DNA of 64,000 nucleotides from Hymenopellis radicata (Eukaryota; Basidiomycota; Agaricomycetes; Agaricales; Physalacriaceae), in the NCBI GenBank assembly GCA_015501595.1, contig JADNRX010000147.1, positions 1 through 64,000 of the forward strand, written 5' to 3'. Below, one piece after another: positions 19,777 to 31,179 of the stretch. Numbering within the stretch: the first letter of the stretch is position 1; every line of letters starts with the position of its first letter. Below the pieces are notes generated by a model. It was not told where the DNA came from, ran no database searches, and saw only the letters and a list, made by a program, of their open reading frames with translations. A program made the translations under genes and the position numbers.

Positions 19777-20592
19777 TAGGGTAGTGGAAACAACCTAGGT
19801 TAGCATACCGAGAGGTTGTTTCCCGGTAAATTACCGGTTATTTACCGGTTCGTAACCTCAGAGCCTGGGAGCTAGGTTATTTACCTCCACGTGACATTTT
19901 CACGTGATCTGTAGACTGTGGTGCACAAATTCGGGAAGCTTGCCACCATTGGCACTAGGAGAAATGCCACCACAACAACTTGTTAAGAAAATGAAAAATG
20001 CTAACAATTGGGGAGCTGAGTTCAACCAAAATTCAGCACAAGAGCACTCTAGGTTGACTCTGGCAGCTCAAATCAGGCTCAACAAAATACAGGGTTCAAT
20101 TGGCTTAGAATTACATGGGAGGGAAGGAGAGAGAACTACATAATCAATATTTAACTGTGTTGACACCAAGAAAGTGGGCATGAGGCCAAAGGAGGGAGAA
20201 CTAGGGTGGCGCAAGAAATGGTCGGCCGCTTTTCTTACAGGTAACTTACCTCGGGCTCCCGCTCCACCTCGCCCTTCCGGGTCGGGATCCGCACGTGACC
20301 CAATTTGGTAACTTACGACCTCCCAAACGGGGTCGGTAATTTACAAGTAAATTACAGTCATGTGACACGTAATTTACAGTAAAAAATGGATTTTGTAAAA
20401 AACTGACGGTTTCTTGCGCCACCCTAGAGAGAACACACAGATAACAGCAGGCAAAGAGATCCCCGCAAAAGGTCACGTGAATATATCACGTGCCAGTAAA
20501 TTACCGTTTCTAACCAGTAAATAACCTCTTCTGCTGGGCGGGTAGGTAAATAACGGTTATTTACCACCCCGGAGGTTATTTCCACGACCCTA
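19777..20592. mobile_element. hAT-like MITE in repeat A1
   Basis: 816 bp. Ends TAGGGTAGTGGAAACAACCT and its imperfect inverse; perfect 8-bp duplication gacatcgc at 19769-19776 and 20593-20600. The uninterrupted site is seen in A2 at 10046-10062. Rich in GGTTATTTACC-like palindromes. It contains another MITE at 20202-20426. Confidence 0.9.
20202..20426. mobile_element. hAT-like MITE nested inside the 19777-20592 MITE
   Basis: 225 bp. Ends TAGGGTGGCGCAAGAAA and TTTCTTGCGCCACCCTA; flanks gggagaac (20194-20201) and gagagaac (20427-20434) match at 7 of 8. Confidence 0.82.
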
Positions 20593-20702
20593 GACATCGC
20601 TTCGTGAGTAAAAAAGAGAAGGCTGAAGTGAGGAAAACTCACCTCATATTGGCCTTCTGTAATCCAAGATTAAAACCGATTACCTGGATGAGCTTAGCGT
20701 AT

Positions 20703-20796
20703 CTCTCTGACTGGGAGTCGAACCCAGCTTTCGCGCGCAGCTTTAACCTTGAACAGACATGACAGGCGCGTGTACTAACCGATATACTATCAGAGA
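20703..20796 (-). tRNA. tRNA-Asp (GTC) with 20-nt intron
   Basis: Exons match the plus-strand copy at 3368-3468, including anticodon GTC and the CGCGC/GCGCG anticodon stem. The intron (20740-20759) is at the same position but unrelated in sequence. The 3' end is 23 bp from the 5' terminus of the YR retrotransposon. Confidence 0.93.
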
Positions 20797-21073
20797 TACA
20801 GTGAGAGACCCCAGTTTTATATATCACGGTCATGGTCTCCTCAAAATCATGCCTTCCAAGCTTCCACGAGACCACTTCAACGCCCGCACTCACATGTGGC
20901 GGTTCATAATACATTGGCATTGGAATCATAAGTACTTACTTACTTACGTATTTTATATCATCAGGAATCATTGTATATGGGTGGGATAGCTACTTAAACA
21001 CAAGTCAAAATAACAGACAGAGAAAGTTGGATGATAGAGGGATGTAAGTAGAACACAGACACGGAGAGATGAT

Positions 21074-22983
21074 CTAGTTTCCGAAGCTGAATCCACCTTG
21101 TGGCGCAGAGACGTCTTGGAACTGTTCGATCGCGAATGAGTAGCTGTACAGTAATAGAAGAAAGACGCCTCACCGCAAAGTTTCCAGCCTGATCTACACT
21201 CGGCTGCGCAATGCCACCTTCTTCTTCCTCATCTGGGAAATATTTGTCCATCATATTGAAGGCCTTCTTATAGATATCCAGGTTATCATGCTGCTGGAGA
21301 TTGTGGATGGCAATCATGCCGCCAGCTTCCTCAACGTACACCGCATACTGGTTCACCGCTCCGAGACCGCTATTGGTCTTGTCCATCTCGCCGATCTTCA
21401 ATATGTTATCAAGACCGTCGAGCGCGACCTGGATGATCTTGTTGTCCATCATCGCGAGGAGGTCGCACAACGGCTTGATGCATCCTTGCGACACGAGATA
21501 ACGGATCTGCGTAGGCTCCTGCAAACCGCCAGATGTCGCGTTCGAGATCGCCCAACAGGCTTCCTTTCGCGTCTTGAAGTCTGCGTGCTGCAAGATGTTG
21601 ATGAGGGGCGGGATAATGTTCGCGTCAATCACGGCCTGGATCTGCGGGGGCGAGCCTGCTGTGATGTTGGAGATAGTCCAGCAAGCCTCTTTGCGGATGC
21701 CATCCTTGGGGGAGGAAAGCAGCGAGAGAAGAGCAGGGAGCGCGCCAGAAGCGATGACCACTTGGGTTTGGAGGTCGTCCCCAGTGACGATGTTACCGAC
21801 TGAGCGGAGGGCAGGGGTCTGCACGGATGTCGAGCTGTGCATGAGCAGATCCACGAGGCGTCGGCACACACCCGACTCGATCACGGCTTGGATCTTGTCG
21901 TTGGACCCGTCGGAGAGGTAAGAGATGGCCCAGCACGCGTCAATCAGTATCTCGTCGTCGAGGGAGTAAATCAATTTTGTCAGGATGGTAAGCGCAGGGG
22001 AAATCTGATCAAATTATAAGAATTATTCATATCGACTAGGAAAAAAAACCTACGAGCTCCCAGTCCGGTTGCGGTGATTTTCCACGGCAGAAGTTGCTGA
22101 GGGTCCAGGTTGCATTGCGGAGCATGCTGAGCTTGTGCTGCTCGCTTAACAAACCGAGCAGGGGGCGCAGCGCACCGGCCTTGAGGACGTAATCTCTGCA
22201 TTGCGGGCTGTCTCCGGCGATGTTTCCAAGCGCCCAGACGGCCTGCTCCCGCACGTCGTGCACAGGCGATGAAAGCAAGTTGATGAATTCTGGTACGGCT
22301 TCAGCACCGATGACAACCTGGGTGTGCTCGGCCGTCCCCGACGCAATGTTGGTCAAGGCCCATGCAGCCTCGAACTAAGTGCGGGATAAGAAAGGTGATG
22401 GGAGAGATAAACGATCAGGGGGTGAACTCGCGGCAAACCGAAAAAAGTCACACACCTGGAGCATTGAAGTGCCCGTGCGCAAAAACTCGACAAAGCGTGG
22501 CACGACGCCACACTCAATAACGCGTTCGATAGGCGGGTTTTTCTCCTTGCTGAGCAGCTTGCGGAACTTGGTCGTCGCGTCGAGCTGCCGCTCTTGGTCG
22601 TTGGAGAAGACGGCCTCCATTAGTCCATCGGCGCTCTAATCGTGCACATCCATGAGTACGGCGGTCAACAGGCAAGACTTGGACGCACCTCTGGATCCCA
22701 TGTCCCAATCGTCACCTCCTCATCCGAATCGGGTCCACTGGAGGGGATGAAGTTGCGACGCTTGGAGATGTTTTCCTCTCGCTTCTGGCGACGGATCTCA
22801 ACCTGCTGCTCTTCTCGGCGTCGGCGCAAGTCGTCCTGCTTCAATGCGCCTTTTGCCTTGTATGCTGTTAAAGTCGCGTTAGCCTCGCCTCAAACACACA
22901 ACGAAAAAGAGCAACAAGACTGCAGAAACGGGTCACTTACCCTCTCGGCGAGCCTTCATGGTGCGGGATTCGTTGTTATCCAT
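21074..22983 (-). CDS. SRP1: Importin subunit alpha (karyopherin alpha)
   Basis: Six exons (22983-22941, 22864-22689, 22635-22456, 22374-22054, 22004-21174, 21121-21074) sum to 532 codons plus stop. An importin-beta-binding domain lies in about residues 10-60, with clusters RRRREEQQ and [11 protein letters not shown]. About ten armadillo repeats follow, with the recurring W-N pairs ([66 protein letters not shown]) that bind classical nuclear localisation signals. An acidic C-terminal segment (FPDEEEEGG) ends in GGFSFGN. It is the nuclear import adaptor between cargo and importin beta. Intact, typical length. Confidence 0.97.
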
Positions 22984-23323
22984 CGTATTCGATGAAAGAG
23001 TCAAGTGGCTACGAGCTTGTTATGGGAAAAAGCAAGAGACGCCGCGATCTTTCTAGCGGCAATGTCACGGTCACGCGTTACTCTACTAAACAAACAACAG
23101 TCTCTTTCGCTTTGGTCTTTGTTGAGGGCTACTTTGTACCCGGACTGACAAATTCGAAGGCGCTTTATACCCAGAGAAAGAGTCATACGCATTCAGCCAC
23201 TGAGTCACTCATTCAAATGGCAACTGGCGGCACGTGCACGCGTATGGCGGTGTACCGTAACCTTGCAATCGTACACAAGATGTCAATCAAGCCTCAAAGT
23301 TGTATTACAGGATTTCGAGAACT
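22984..23323. other. Intergenic, no gene seen
   Basis: Lies upstream of importin alpha and downstream of the dehydrogenase; open frames here have no family resemblance. Confidence 0.5.
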
Positions 23324-24459
23324 TCAGCCTAGCACTCTTACTGGATTACCGTCCAAATAAGCAAGAATGTCATCAACGGTGTCCTTGAAGAATCCCTAAC
23401 CATCAAGTCTTAGCATTGCTATCAAACGTGGGCCAAACACTCACCTGATAACTGGTATCATTCGCATACCCATTATGCGGACTAAGCGTCACATTCTTCA
23501 GCGCCCTCAGCGGGTGCTGCAGAGGCAACGGCTCAATATCGTAAACATCCAACCCAGCACCTGCAATCTTCTCCTCTCGCAACGCATCAATCAAGCCCTT
23601 CGTCCACCAACGGCCCACGCGACGTATTGATGAGAAACGCCGTCTTCTTCATCAACGCGAGCTCCGCCTGCCCAATGATCCCGCGCGTACTAGGCGCAGA
23701 CACCATATGCACAGAGAGTACATCGCTTTGCTTCATGAGCTCCTCTTTCGATGAAGCAAACTCGACGCCAGCTTGCGCGCCCTCTCGGGAGTCAAATGCG
23801 GCGACCAACCTAAAACCCTCATACCGAACACCTTTGCTATCTATCAATCGCATTCACGCCTGAGCATTCAACTTGAGAATTGAGTAGGAGAACCCCACCT
23901 GCGCAGTACGCGAACCCAGTCCGCCAACCCCAAGGAGGCCCAGTGTCTTCCCGGTCAACCCAAACGGCACAACCGTCTGCCATTGGGGATTGTTCTCCTT
24001 GATGTTCTTATCCTCCAACGCGATATACCGTACTGTTGCCAGGATTATCGCCCAGATATGTTCCATGGTCGAGTTTCCCTGCGACGACGTTCCCGAGACG
24101 ATTATACCGCGTTCTTTTGCAAAAGCGACATCGATGCCGCGATTGTTCATGCCAGTGGTTATGAGGAGTCTGACGATCAGTAGATAAAAGTACGCGTCGA
24201 ATGGATACCAAGATACGTACTTCAGATTAGGCAATTTCTCCAGTATATCAGCGGGAAACTTCGTTCGTTCTCGCATAGCACAGATAATGTCGTATTTCTG
24301 CAGACGACTCGCGACATTTTCTGGGTCGATAGCTTCGTTGAAAACCTCGATTGATGCTTTATCATATAGAAGACTCCAATCAGCATTGCCAAGAGCGACA
24401 TTCTGATAGTCGTCCAAGACTATGACACGAAGCGAACCGTGTCCTTGCAGAGTAGCCAT
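23324..24459 (-). CDS. D-isomer specific 2-hydroxyacid dehydrogenase (two frame breaks)
   Basis: Exons 24459-24221, 24169-23899, 23840-23445, 23395-23324. The N-terminal catalytic half includes LRVIVLDDYQN and ISTTGMNN-like LLITTGMNNRGID. The NAD-binding motif is GLLGVGGLGSRTAQIAKVFGMRVLGW. The Arg-containing region and INTSRGPLVDEG follow, then the LDVYDIEPLP and LSPHNGY segments with the catalytic-His region. Near 23775-23780 (GCGCGC) two bases appear extra, and near 23592-23598 two are missing. They compensate, and the corrected length is 325 codons. Reading straight through gives stops between them. Reduces or oxidises 2-keto/2-hydroxy acids with NAD(P)H; exact substrate cannot be told. 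Alternative start at 24558. Confidence 0.82.
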
Positions 24460-24615
24460 ATCGTCGTGGACGTTCGAAGCCAAGTTGTTCACCTGACATA
24501 GGCACCTCTTTAAATTCATACTTATCACGAAGGAATCAGAGCTTAGAAATACTATCATTTTGCGAGGATCATACTCATAAATAAAGTAAGGTCCACCAGC
24601 GTTTCCTCGGCCGCA

Positions 24616-27600
24616 TCATGCATCGTTACCGAAAGGATACTGGAAGAAAAGACAGTTAGTCATCCATCGATAATCACCAAGTTCGTAAATATACCTCAAA
24701 CGGTTCTGGCGTGTCTGCTTCTGGTGCACTCTCATCAAGTGCGATATGAGGACCTGAAGGTCCAGTAGCAGCCGCGGGCGGACCGACCACCGCTGCACCG
24801 TTGGTCGCTGCATCAGCGACAGGCGGCGGCGGCGACAAGTCCAAGAATTCGCCCTCTTCATCCGGACGGAGATCAACCAACATCAGAATGCCCCCACCAC
24901 CAGCAGAGCTCTGTGGCGTAAGGTTGGCTACTTTACCACTCTTAGGTGCCTTAGCAACAGGTCGATTAGAAACAGGCCGCACAGGCTGATACCGGCCCTC
25001 AGCGGGGAATGAGATGTAAGCAAGCTGGGCCGGTGTTACTCGCGAGAAATTTGGTAGCATCTCAGAGGATGGTTCCGACTTGCGTGTTGCTTTCGCAGGC
25101 GCAGACGGCACCTTAGGTTCTTCGGCCAGGTTGGAGATCGAGCCTGTTATCGGTGAAATATCACCGCTGACAGCAGGCGTCTCCTCCTTCATTTCCGCGT
25201 CACCATCGCCCTCCTTCTTGACTTCGTCCTACGAAGACCGTTTGGCATCAAAATACCGCAGCATAGAGAAATACTCACCAAGTCCATGCCTTCTTCAGCC
25301 GCCTTCCTCTTTTCTCGGGCCTTGACTTTGGCTGTAGTAGACAGGACGGCGGTAGCGACCTTTGCGACAGCTTCCTTCTTTGGCGGCTTCGTGGATGCCG
25401 GATACGCAAATAGACTGGGGCGGGCATTGGACGTGAACTCGAATTTCGGCACCTAGAGATCTGCATGAACAGAGGGCAAATAATATTAGGTATGGAGTTC
25501 ACCTTAAGATCGGCGTCGAGACCAATGATACCAGTGGGCTCAAATGCCAAGCACGCACAATGTGCTAGAGGATACCAGTACCAGAACTGGCAGAACATGA
25601 CCATACCGACGATGGCATTGGTGTTCCTGCTTCCCGCACGACTAAGGAGGCTAATCGTAACGTTGCGTCCACCTGCATCGATGAGACCTTGGCCGATGGA
25701 AGCACCGAATCTGGCCACAGGATCTTCATGCTTGTCCGAAACGACCTTGGTATATAAAGCTCTTGTCGAAGCCAATGAGGGAGAAGATGCCTCTGACTGC
25801 TCCACAAGGATCATGCCCAACGCGATGAACGCACCCTGGCGGACGAAGTCGACACTGTCCTTCGTCATAGGCTCCAGAATCTCAACAGCATCCTGTTTTA
25901 ACAGTCAAACTTGAGGTTCAGTCAAATCAGGTAAGCGCACGTACCTGAAGTCCTGTACCAGCACACGCTATACCAAGGGCGAGAGTAGCTCCGCAACGCA
26001 CGTGAGGGTTGTAGCTTTCACTCAACAATTGCACGATGCGGGGAACTTGACTGGGGTTCTTAAAGAGCAGGAAGGCCAACGAGGTCACAGCAGCGCGGCG
26101 CACGTCGTCCGATACATCGGAGACAGCGATATGGAGGAGTTGGCGGACGGCGTCATTGTTCGCAGTGCCAGCATATGCCAAAGCCAGAGTATACACGCCT
26201 CCGTAACGCAAAATGGGATCCTGTTATCATTCGTGAGTAGCTGTCACCCAATAAAGTATGAAAGTTATCACTGACCTTCTCTGCTAAAAGCAGCTTGACA
26301 GTACTATTAGCTTCTTCTTGCCGACTGTAGAAAACGAATGCAACACCGATGGCGAGACCACGGATGATCTTTTCATGGTTGGTTTCGCGCGCGTAGGTTA
26401 ACATCTCTTGTACGGGTTCGGCAGCAGCCGTTCCCAGCATGATCAAGCCCATAGCGTAACCGGCCGCTTCTCCAGCGACAGCAGAGTCCGTAAAGAGAGT
26501 AGTCTTCAAGTCCTCGAAGGTCTCCATGTTCTTCGAACCCATTCCAGCGATACCAAGACCGAGAGCAGCTCCGTGCTGAACTACCTCACCTTGAGCCGAC
26601 TTGAGCGTATCCCGCAAGTAGTCGGTGACCCCGCTGCCACAACCAGCGCTGATCAGACCTAACGCGTACAGAGCCCCTCCTTCAGAGTAGGCCGCTCCCT
26701 GCATGGTGCTTTCTCCCTCTCCTGATGGAAGGTAGGGGCCCAAAATGGTCATGCCTTGCTCGAAGTATCCTTTGTGAATGACCCCGAGGCCTGCTGTTGC
26801 AGAGAACTTGGACCAGTTGGAGGCAAGGGCGAGCCATTCCAAGTTGTCGCGTAAGAACTGGTCAGATGTCGTTCCAGCATGCATGAACGCGTTCTGCAAT
26901 GTAAGCGCGGTATGATATATTGAGGACCGCGATTCGAGAACGTCCTGTGAAGACGCGTCAGCGGCTGACGGTGTCGTTGGTAAGCTATATCGACCTTTGT
27001 GTGTTTCAAAATCAAGTGATCCGTCTTGTTATTACGCTTCAAAAACTCGAGATAGATCTTGACAGATTCCTGGCCAGTGAAAATGCTTCGCAGCTTGTCG
27101 AAGATAGGTTTCGTTGTCTGCATGTCGTATATATTAGCGGTATTCCATCTTCAGGTTTCAATAAACGTGCCTCATCTCCTTCAGGTAACTCACTGCGCAC
27201 AGTGTCGAGGTAGTCGCGTGCACCACCTTCTACTAGGTCGAACGCCAATTGGTACGACAGCAACGTGTTTTTGGGAATAAGCGACAAGAACAGCGGCACC
27301 GTCAATGACGAATCTGCAAGAGTGACAAGAAGTCTAGTGAGGGTGTGTACATGAGTTGCACCCTCCTTCGTGGATACTTCGGGAAACAGAGGAAACAAGA
27401 AACGCAAGACCTGGTCGCGGTACACTAATGAAAAGCCTGTGTCAAGGACGGCTTCCATTGAATAGGTCAACAGGGACAGGTCATGGGTCTGGTTGTAGAT
27501 GCCAGAAATGACATCCAAACGACGCGACTCAAGCGCAATACCGATGGCCTACGACACGGTGAGGCAGAGCACAGACAAGTAAGGCTAGCGCGGACCTGCT

Positions 27601-28170
27601 TGTATTCACCGTCCTCAATACACCGGGAAAAGATTCCCTCTATGATGTTCTGGAGGCGGGGATCCACTGCTTCAACCTTGGACCCAAGTTTCTCCGCCGT
27701 TCGCAATTGAATATAGCGGTCGATAGCCTTAGCTATATGCGTGTAGTTGAGCCACCAACCGGCACTTTATTGTACAGACACTTACAGACCACCGTCTCGA
27801 CGTATTCCTCAGATCCAACAGCCCGCGCTTCCGCCTCGAACGCGTTTCCGGCACCTAGAGCGAACGACAAAGATTCGTCATATTCTCCGAGGTAGTAGTA
27901 GACCTTGCTGGCAAGTAAAGCAGCTGAATCGCGCGCGTCCTTGGGAAGATCGTCGCTTTCATATAGGGATTCGCTGTTGAATTGTTCAGGTATAGCAATA
28001 CGGATTTACGACAAGGATACGCACATGAGTGCTATATGCTCTGAAATCTCGGCCCAGAACCGCGGAACAAGTGGATTGAGGGCCTTGAGGGCATGCTGCT
28101 TAAAAAGAGCGTCGGGCTCGGATAGTAAGGCAAGGACGCCAGCGGCGGAGGACTGCGAGCGGACGACCAT
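24616..28170 (-). CDS. RPN2: 26S proteasome regulatory subunit RPN2 (PSMD1)
   Basis: Eleven exons (28170-28025, 27973-27786, 27732-27596, 27548-27171, 27117-26995, 26944-26276, 26220-25945, 25892-25503, 25452-25279, 25228-24695, 24639-24616) sum to 1012 codons plus stop. The N-terminal helical region is followed by proteasome/cyclosome repeats ([91 protein letters not shown]). A Lys-rich linker and a C-terminal Rpn13-binding-type tail end in YPFGNDA. It is the base scaffold of the 19S particle. The intron at 27118-27170 needs a GC donor (GAG/GCACGT). Its start is 178 bp from the divergent COX13 start. Confidence 0.96.
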
Positions 28171-28348
28171 GAGAAGAGAACGTTGAGTTGTACTCGTCGC
28201 AGGTGACGCGTCCTTACCGCTTTAGTGCTCCTTGTTTGGCAATTGCCTCGGGGATGCCGCAGCGCGGCCGGCAGTCTCCGGGCACCACAGTCTGGACGCC
28301 AGTAAATAGAACGGTCCCGTTGGCTCCCGCCGTTCTGTAAATTACCCC

Positions 28349-28980
28349 ATGTCTTTCGTCGCCCGCAACGCATTCCGCGCGGTGCTGCGCCCCCGTGCTG
28401 CTCGTGGCTTTGCCGCCGACATCCACGCTCCTCAGGAGGTCATCCAGGCCGTTGTCACCGAGTCTGTAGCCGCGAACAGCGCTTACCTCAAAGAGCTTGA
28501 AGCCGTCCACCACCACGGTGCTCGTACGGTTTCCACGCTCTTGCTGCATATCAACTTTCTCACTTAAATTTCCAGAGACTGGCGACCTCTGGCGCAAGAT
28601 CAGGTAAAACATAGTACTTTTATCACTCCCAACATACCCTCTGATGGTGCATCCAGCTTCTATGTCTGTCTCCCAGCCAGTTCGTAACCATTTGCAACTC
28701 CATCGATGCTCATTAATTGGTTTCTCAGTAATCGTCTGCAGTGCCTACGTCTACAACCTTGAGATGGAACACAACGCACATCTCGACCACCTGAGGGCGG
28801 AGAACGACGGCAAACTTCCCGAACCTCCCGCATATGAGTACTTGAACCGCCGCGTCAAACCCTTCCCATGGGGACCCAACTCGCTCTTCTTCAACCCTGC
28901 GGTATGTGTTCTAGACTTTTACATTTTGAAGGGTTTTCAACACGAGGTTATAGGTCCAGAAGGACATGTCGGATGCATAG
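28349..28980 (+). CDS. COX13: Cytochrome c oxidase subunit VIa
   Basis: Five exons (28349-28523, 28576-28603, 28657-28679, 28729-28901, 28954-28980) give 141 residues. A mitochondrial presequence (MSFVARNAFRAVLRPRAAR) is followed by TGDLWRKISFYVCLPAI with the single membrane helix continuing to VCSAYVYNLEMEH. The conserved C-terminal YEYLNRRVKPFPWGPNSLFFNP then ends QKDMSDA. It is an inner-membrane accessory subunit of complex IV. Two of the exons are only 28 and 23 nt long. Confidence 0.94.
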
Positions 28981-29264
28981 AAGTTGGTAGAAATTCCTGC
29001 CTAATAAATCTCCAAGTTCCTTCCTTCATCTCATGCCCGAGCGAGATCTTTGAATTGTACGATTGGTGCGATTCATACCCAAAACCTCAATGCTTCCGGT
29101 TCACTTCTTTGTCCAAGTACAACATAGAGTAGATGTGGGTCTAGAACCAGTCTGGAATGAGTGAATAATATTATACTCAGAACAATTGGGTATAAGCAAG
29201 GTATAAGTTCGTAAAGTAAGCAAGTTCGTTTCTCAGTTCATACTCCAAAATGTCCTAACGAGGC

Positions 29265-29927
29265 TCAAAGGACAAACCATGCTCCAGCCAGAACGCCAGC
29301 ACTGACAGTCGTGAGTCCTGCCAAAAGTGCGGATGACATGGCGCCCATCGGCGCTACGCCAATGGCAGCATTCGAAGTGCTTTTCGACGTGCTTGTCGAC
29401 GTGCTTGTTGCGGTTCCCTGTGCGCCTGAAAACACATTCTGAGTAGGTTCACACCATTATGGCGCCGATTCAACATACCTGTTCCAAACACACCGCCTGT
29501 TCCAGTCACCCCGCCCAACAACGAGCTTATCTCAGACAACAATGTTGCAGGGAGGCCTGACGCCTCGGAAAGGTAGCTCGCATAAATCGACGACAGTTCA
29601 GCGGTTCCTGTCGGCAGCACAGACAGAAGCGATGGTACTGCGACGATGTTACTTTATTGCTAGGTGGCGTCGAGTATTGAGGCTCACCATCTCTTCCCAC
29701 ATGTGGAAAACTGTCGGGCAGCGCTGTCACAAAGGCAGAGTCTTTCACCACACCTGTATCGATGAGTGGGTGAACTGGAATACCGTCGGCGCCTGTGTCC
29801 TCCGTCTCGTGAGTCCTCTACTTGATGTTAGTCGTACAAGAGACTGACCCTGGCGTTTGGTAAGCTCGCGGCCGTTGACTAAAGCAAGTCCAGCAAGAAT
29901 AGTCAACGGGACTCTAGCGAACAGCAT
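29265..29927 (-). CDS. Small secreted, probably GPI-anchored protein
   Basis: Four exons (29927-29849, 29792-29688, 29637-29479, 29425-29265) give 167 residues. There is an N-terminal signal peptide (MLFARVPLTILAGLALVNG) with a KR site after it, a Ser/Thr-rich low-complexity region (TSTSTSTSKSTS) and a hydrophobic C-terminus (MSSALLAGLTTVSAGVLAGAWFVL) ending at the stop, typical of GPI attachment. Function unknown; cell wall or plasma-membrane surface inferred. It resembles the next gene in layout. An upstream in-frame ATG at 29972 is less likely because it would precede the signal peptide. Confidence 0.82.
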
Positions 29928-30205
29928 ATTGAATGTAGAGTTGGAAACGAAGAAGATGGAAAAAGCCGTCAATGTGATTTGCTGCTTCGAAGTGAAGGCT
30001 CTACTTAAATAGCTTCAGCCTCTAGATAATTTGACTTGATATCATGCTGGTCACCTAACGACGGAGTCCAGTCTACTCCACAAGAGAAGAGAGTGACATT
30101 GTGGTCGTGATGCAGAATTAGAAGTGTACTGTAGCGAATGGGTATATGGAGAGTAGTATTTCAAGTCGAAGTCCGAAGGTTATCAAAGTAGGTAGAGAGG
30201 TCAAC

Positions 30206-30972
30206 TTAGATCGTCACTAGGGCTCCGATCAGTGCACCTCCCGCAACGGCGGCGAATGCTGCCATAGGGTTGACAGCTATCCCGAACGCGCCATTATTAT
30301 CGTTGTCTGCCGCCGCGCTAGAAGCCGCTGAACCAATGGCGCCAGTCGCGACAGTGTATTCAGAGCCGGCCCATGATGTGACCACTCCTGGACGAGAATG
30401 TCACTAAGGTACGTGGACGCGATGGTGAAGAGACTAACCAGCGCCTGAAGTTGCCAATGTGAGGGCTTGTCCAGCTTGGTCCGTGACGACTGTGTACAGT
30501 GATCCAGCAACAGCTGTTTGAACGACGATTAGTTGACTTCGGATAGATCATGGCATCAACACATACATGTAACTTTCGTGCCGACCTGTCCTACAGCGGA
30601 GGTTATATCACTAGGGAGAGTTTAGTGCATGCGGCTGTTTGAGAAATCCGTTGTGTCCTACCTGGCCACAGAGGCTGCCCCTTGAGTTCCTTCGCTGAAA
30701 ATGGAAGCTGCGCCACCTGTTGCTTGACTGAAAACAGAGCCGCCTATTTTGATTTCATCAGGATTTCATGAGTCGTAACGAACAATGACGAAATGTCTAC
30801 ATACCAGTATCGACGATGGAGGAAATAGCGTCGTCAACTGCAACGAAATTAAATGTTGGTGGGATCGTATACAGCATGACAGTGAAAGCCCACCTAAGTC
30901 TTGACGCTTCTCGGCCTCGGGAGCGGCGAATACAGCAGTGGTGGCGAGCGCAAGAACAAAGAATTTGTACAT
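30206..30972 (-). CDS. Small secreted, probably GPI-anchored Ala/Gly/Ser-rich protein
   Basis: Six exons (30972-30894, 30837-30805, 30743-30662, 30610-30567, 30513-30439, 30387-30206) give 164 residues. The signal peptide MYKFFVLALATTAVFAAPEAEKR ends in a KR dibasic site. The mature part is low in complexity (QATGGAAS, EGTQGAASVA, VVTDQAGQALTLATSGAG). The C-terminus is hydrophobic (NPMAAFAAVAGGALIGALVTI) and runs to the stop, as in GPI-anchored proteins. Function unknown. The tandem neighbour at 29265-29927 has the same plan; the two may be diverged duplicates. Confidence 0.82.
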
Positions 30973-31179
30973 GTCTAATGAAGTGGAAAACGTGGGGTTA
31001 GAAAATCATGGAGCATCGGAGCCACGGTTAATTTATAGGTCGTCGCCAAGACGAAAGCAGTCGCGCGTCATGGTCAATTTCCTCCGCTGGCGGTGCCCAC
31101 GGAGGAAATTCGGTCCCCGGCGACTTAGATTGACCGCACAGCATGATTCAATTCTCACGTATTAAAAACCACAGCTAGA

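Larger units (their letters stand above)
9531..20679 (-). mobile_element. Ngaro-like tyrosine-recombinase retrotransposon with split direct repeats, interrupted by later insertions
   Basis: Reading the minus strand: repeat A1 (20679-19365), gag (19323-16844), RT-RNase H (to 14899), tyrosine recombinase (14902-13904), B1 (13863-13787), A2 (13786-13716 plus 10062-9643), B2 (9607-9531). A1 and A2 are each 491 bp (420 plus 71) after removal of inserted DNA. B1 and B2 are identical 77-bp units. The order A1-ORFs-B1-A2-B2 is the split-direct-repeat architecture of Ngaro-like YR retroelements. Later insertions: 10063-13711 in A2, 17512-18673 in gag, 19777-20592 in A1. The short sequence TTACC flanks both ends. 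Damage to gag makes autonomous activity unlikely. Confidence 0.82.
19365..20679 (-). repeat. Split direct repeat A1 (5' terminus), interrupted by a MITE
   Basis: Excluding the MITE at 19777-20592 and one copy of its 8-bp duplication, A1 is 420 bp plus the terminal 71 bp at 20609-20679, matching A2 on the other side of the coding region. Confidence 0.8.
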
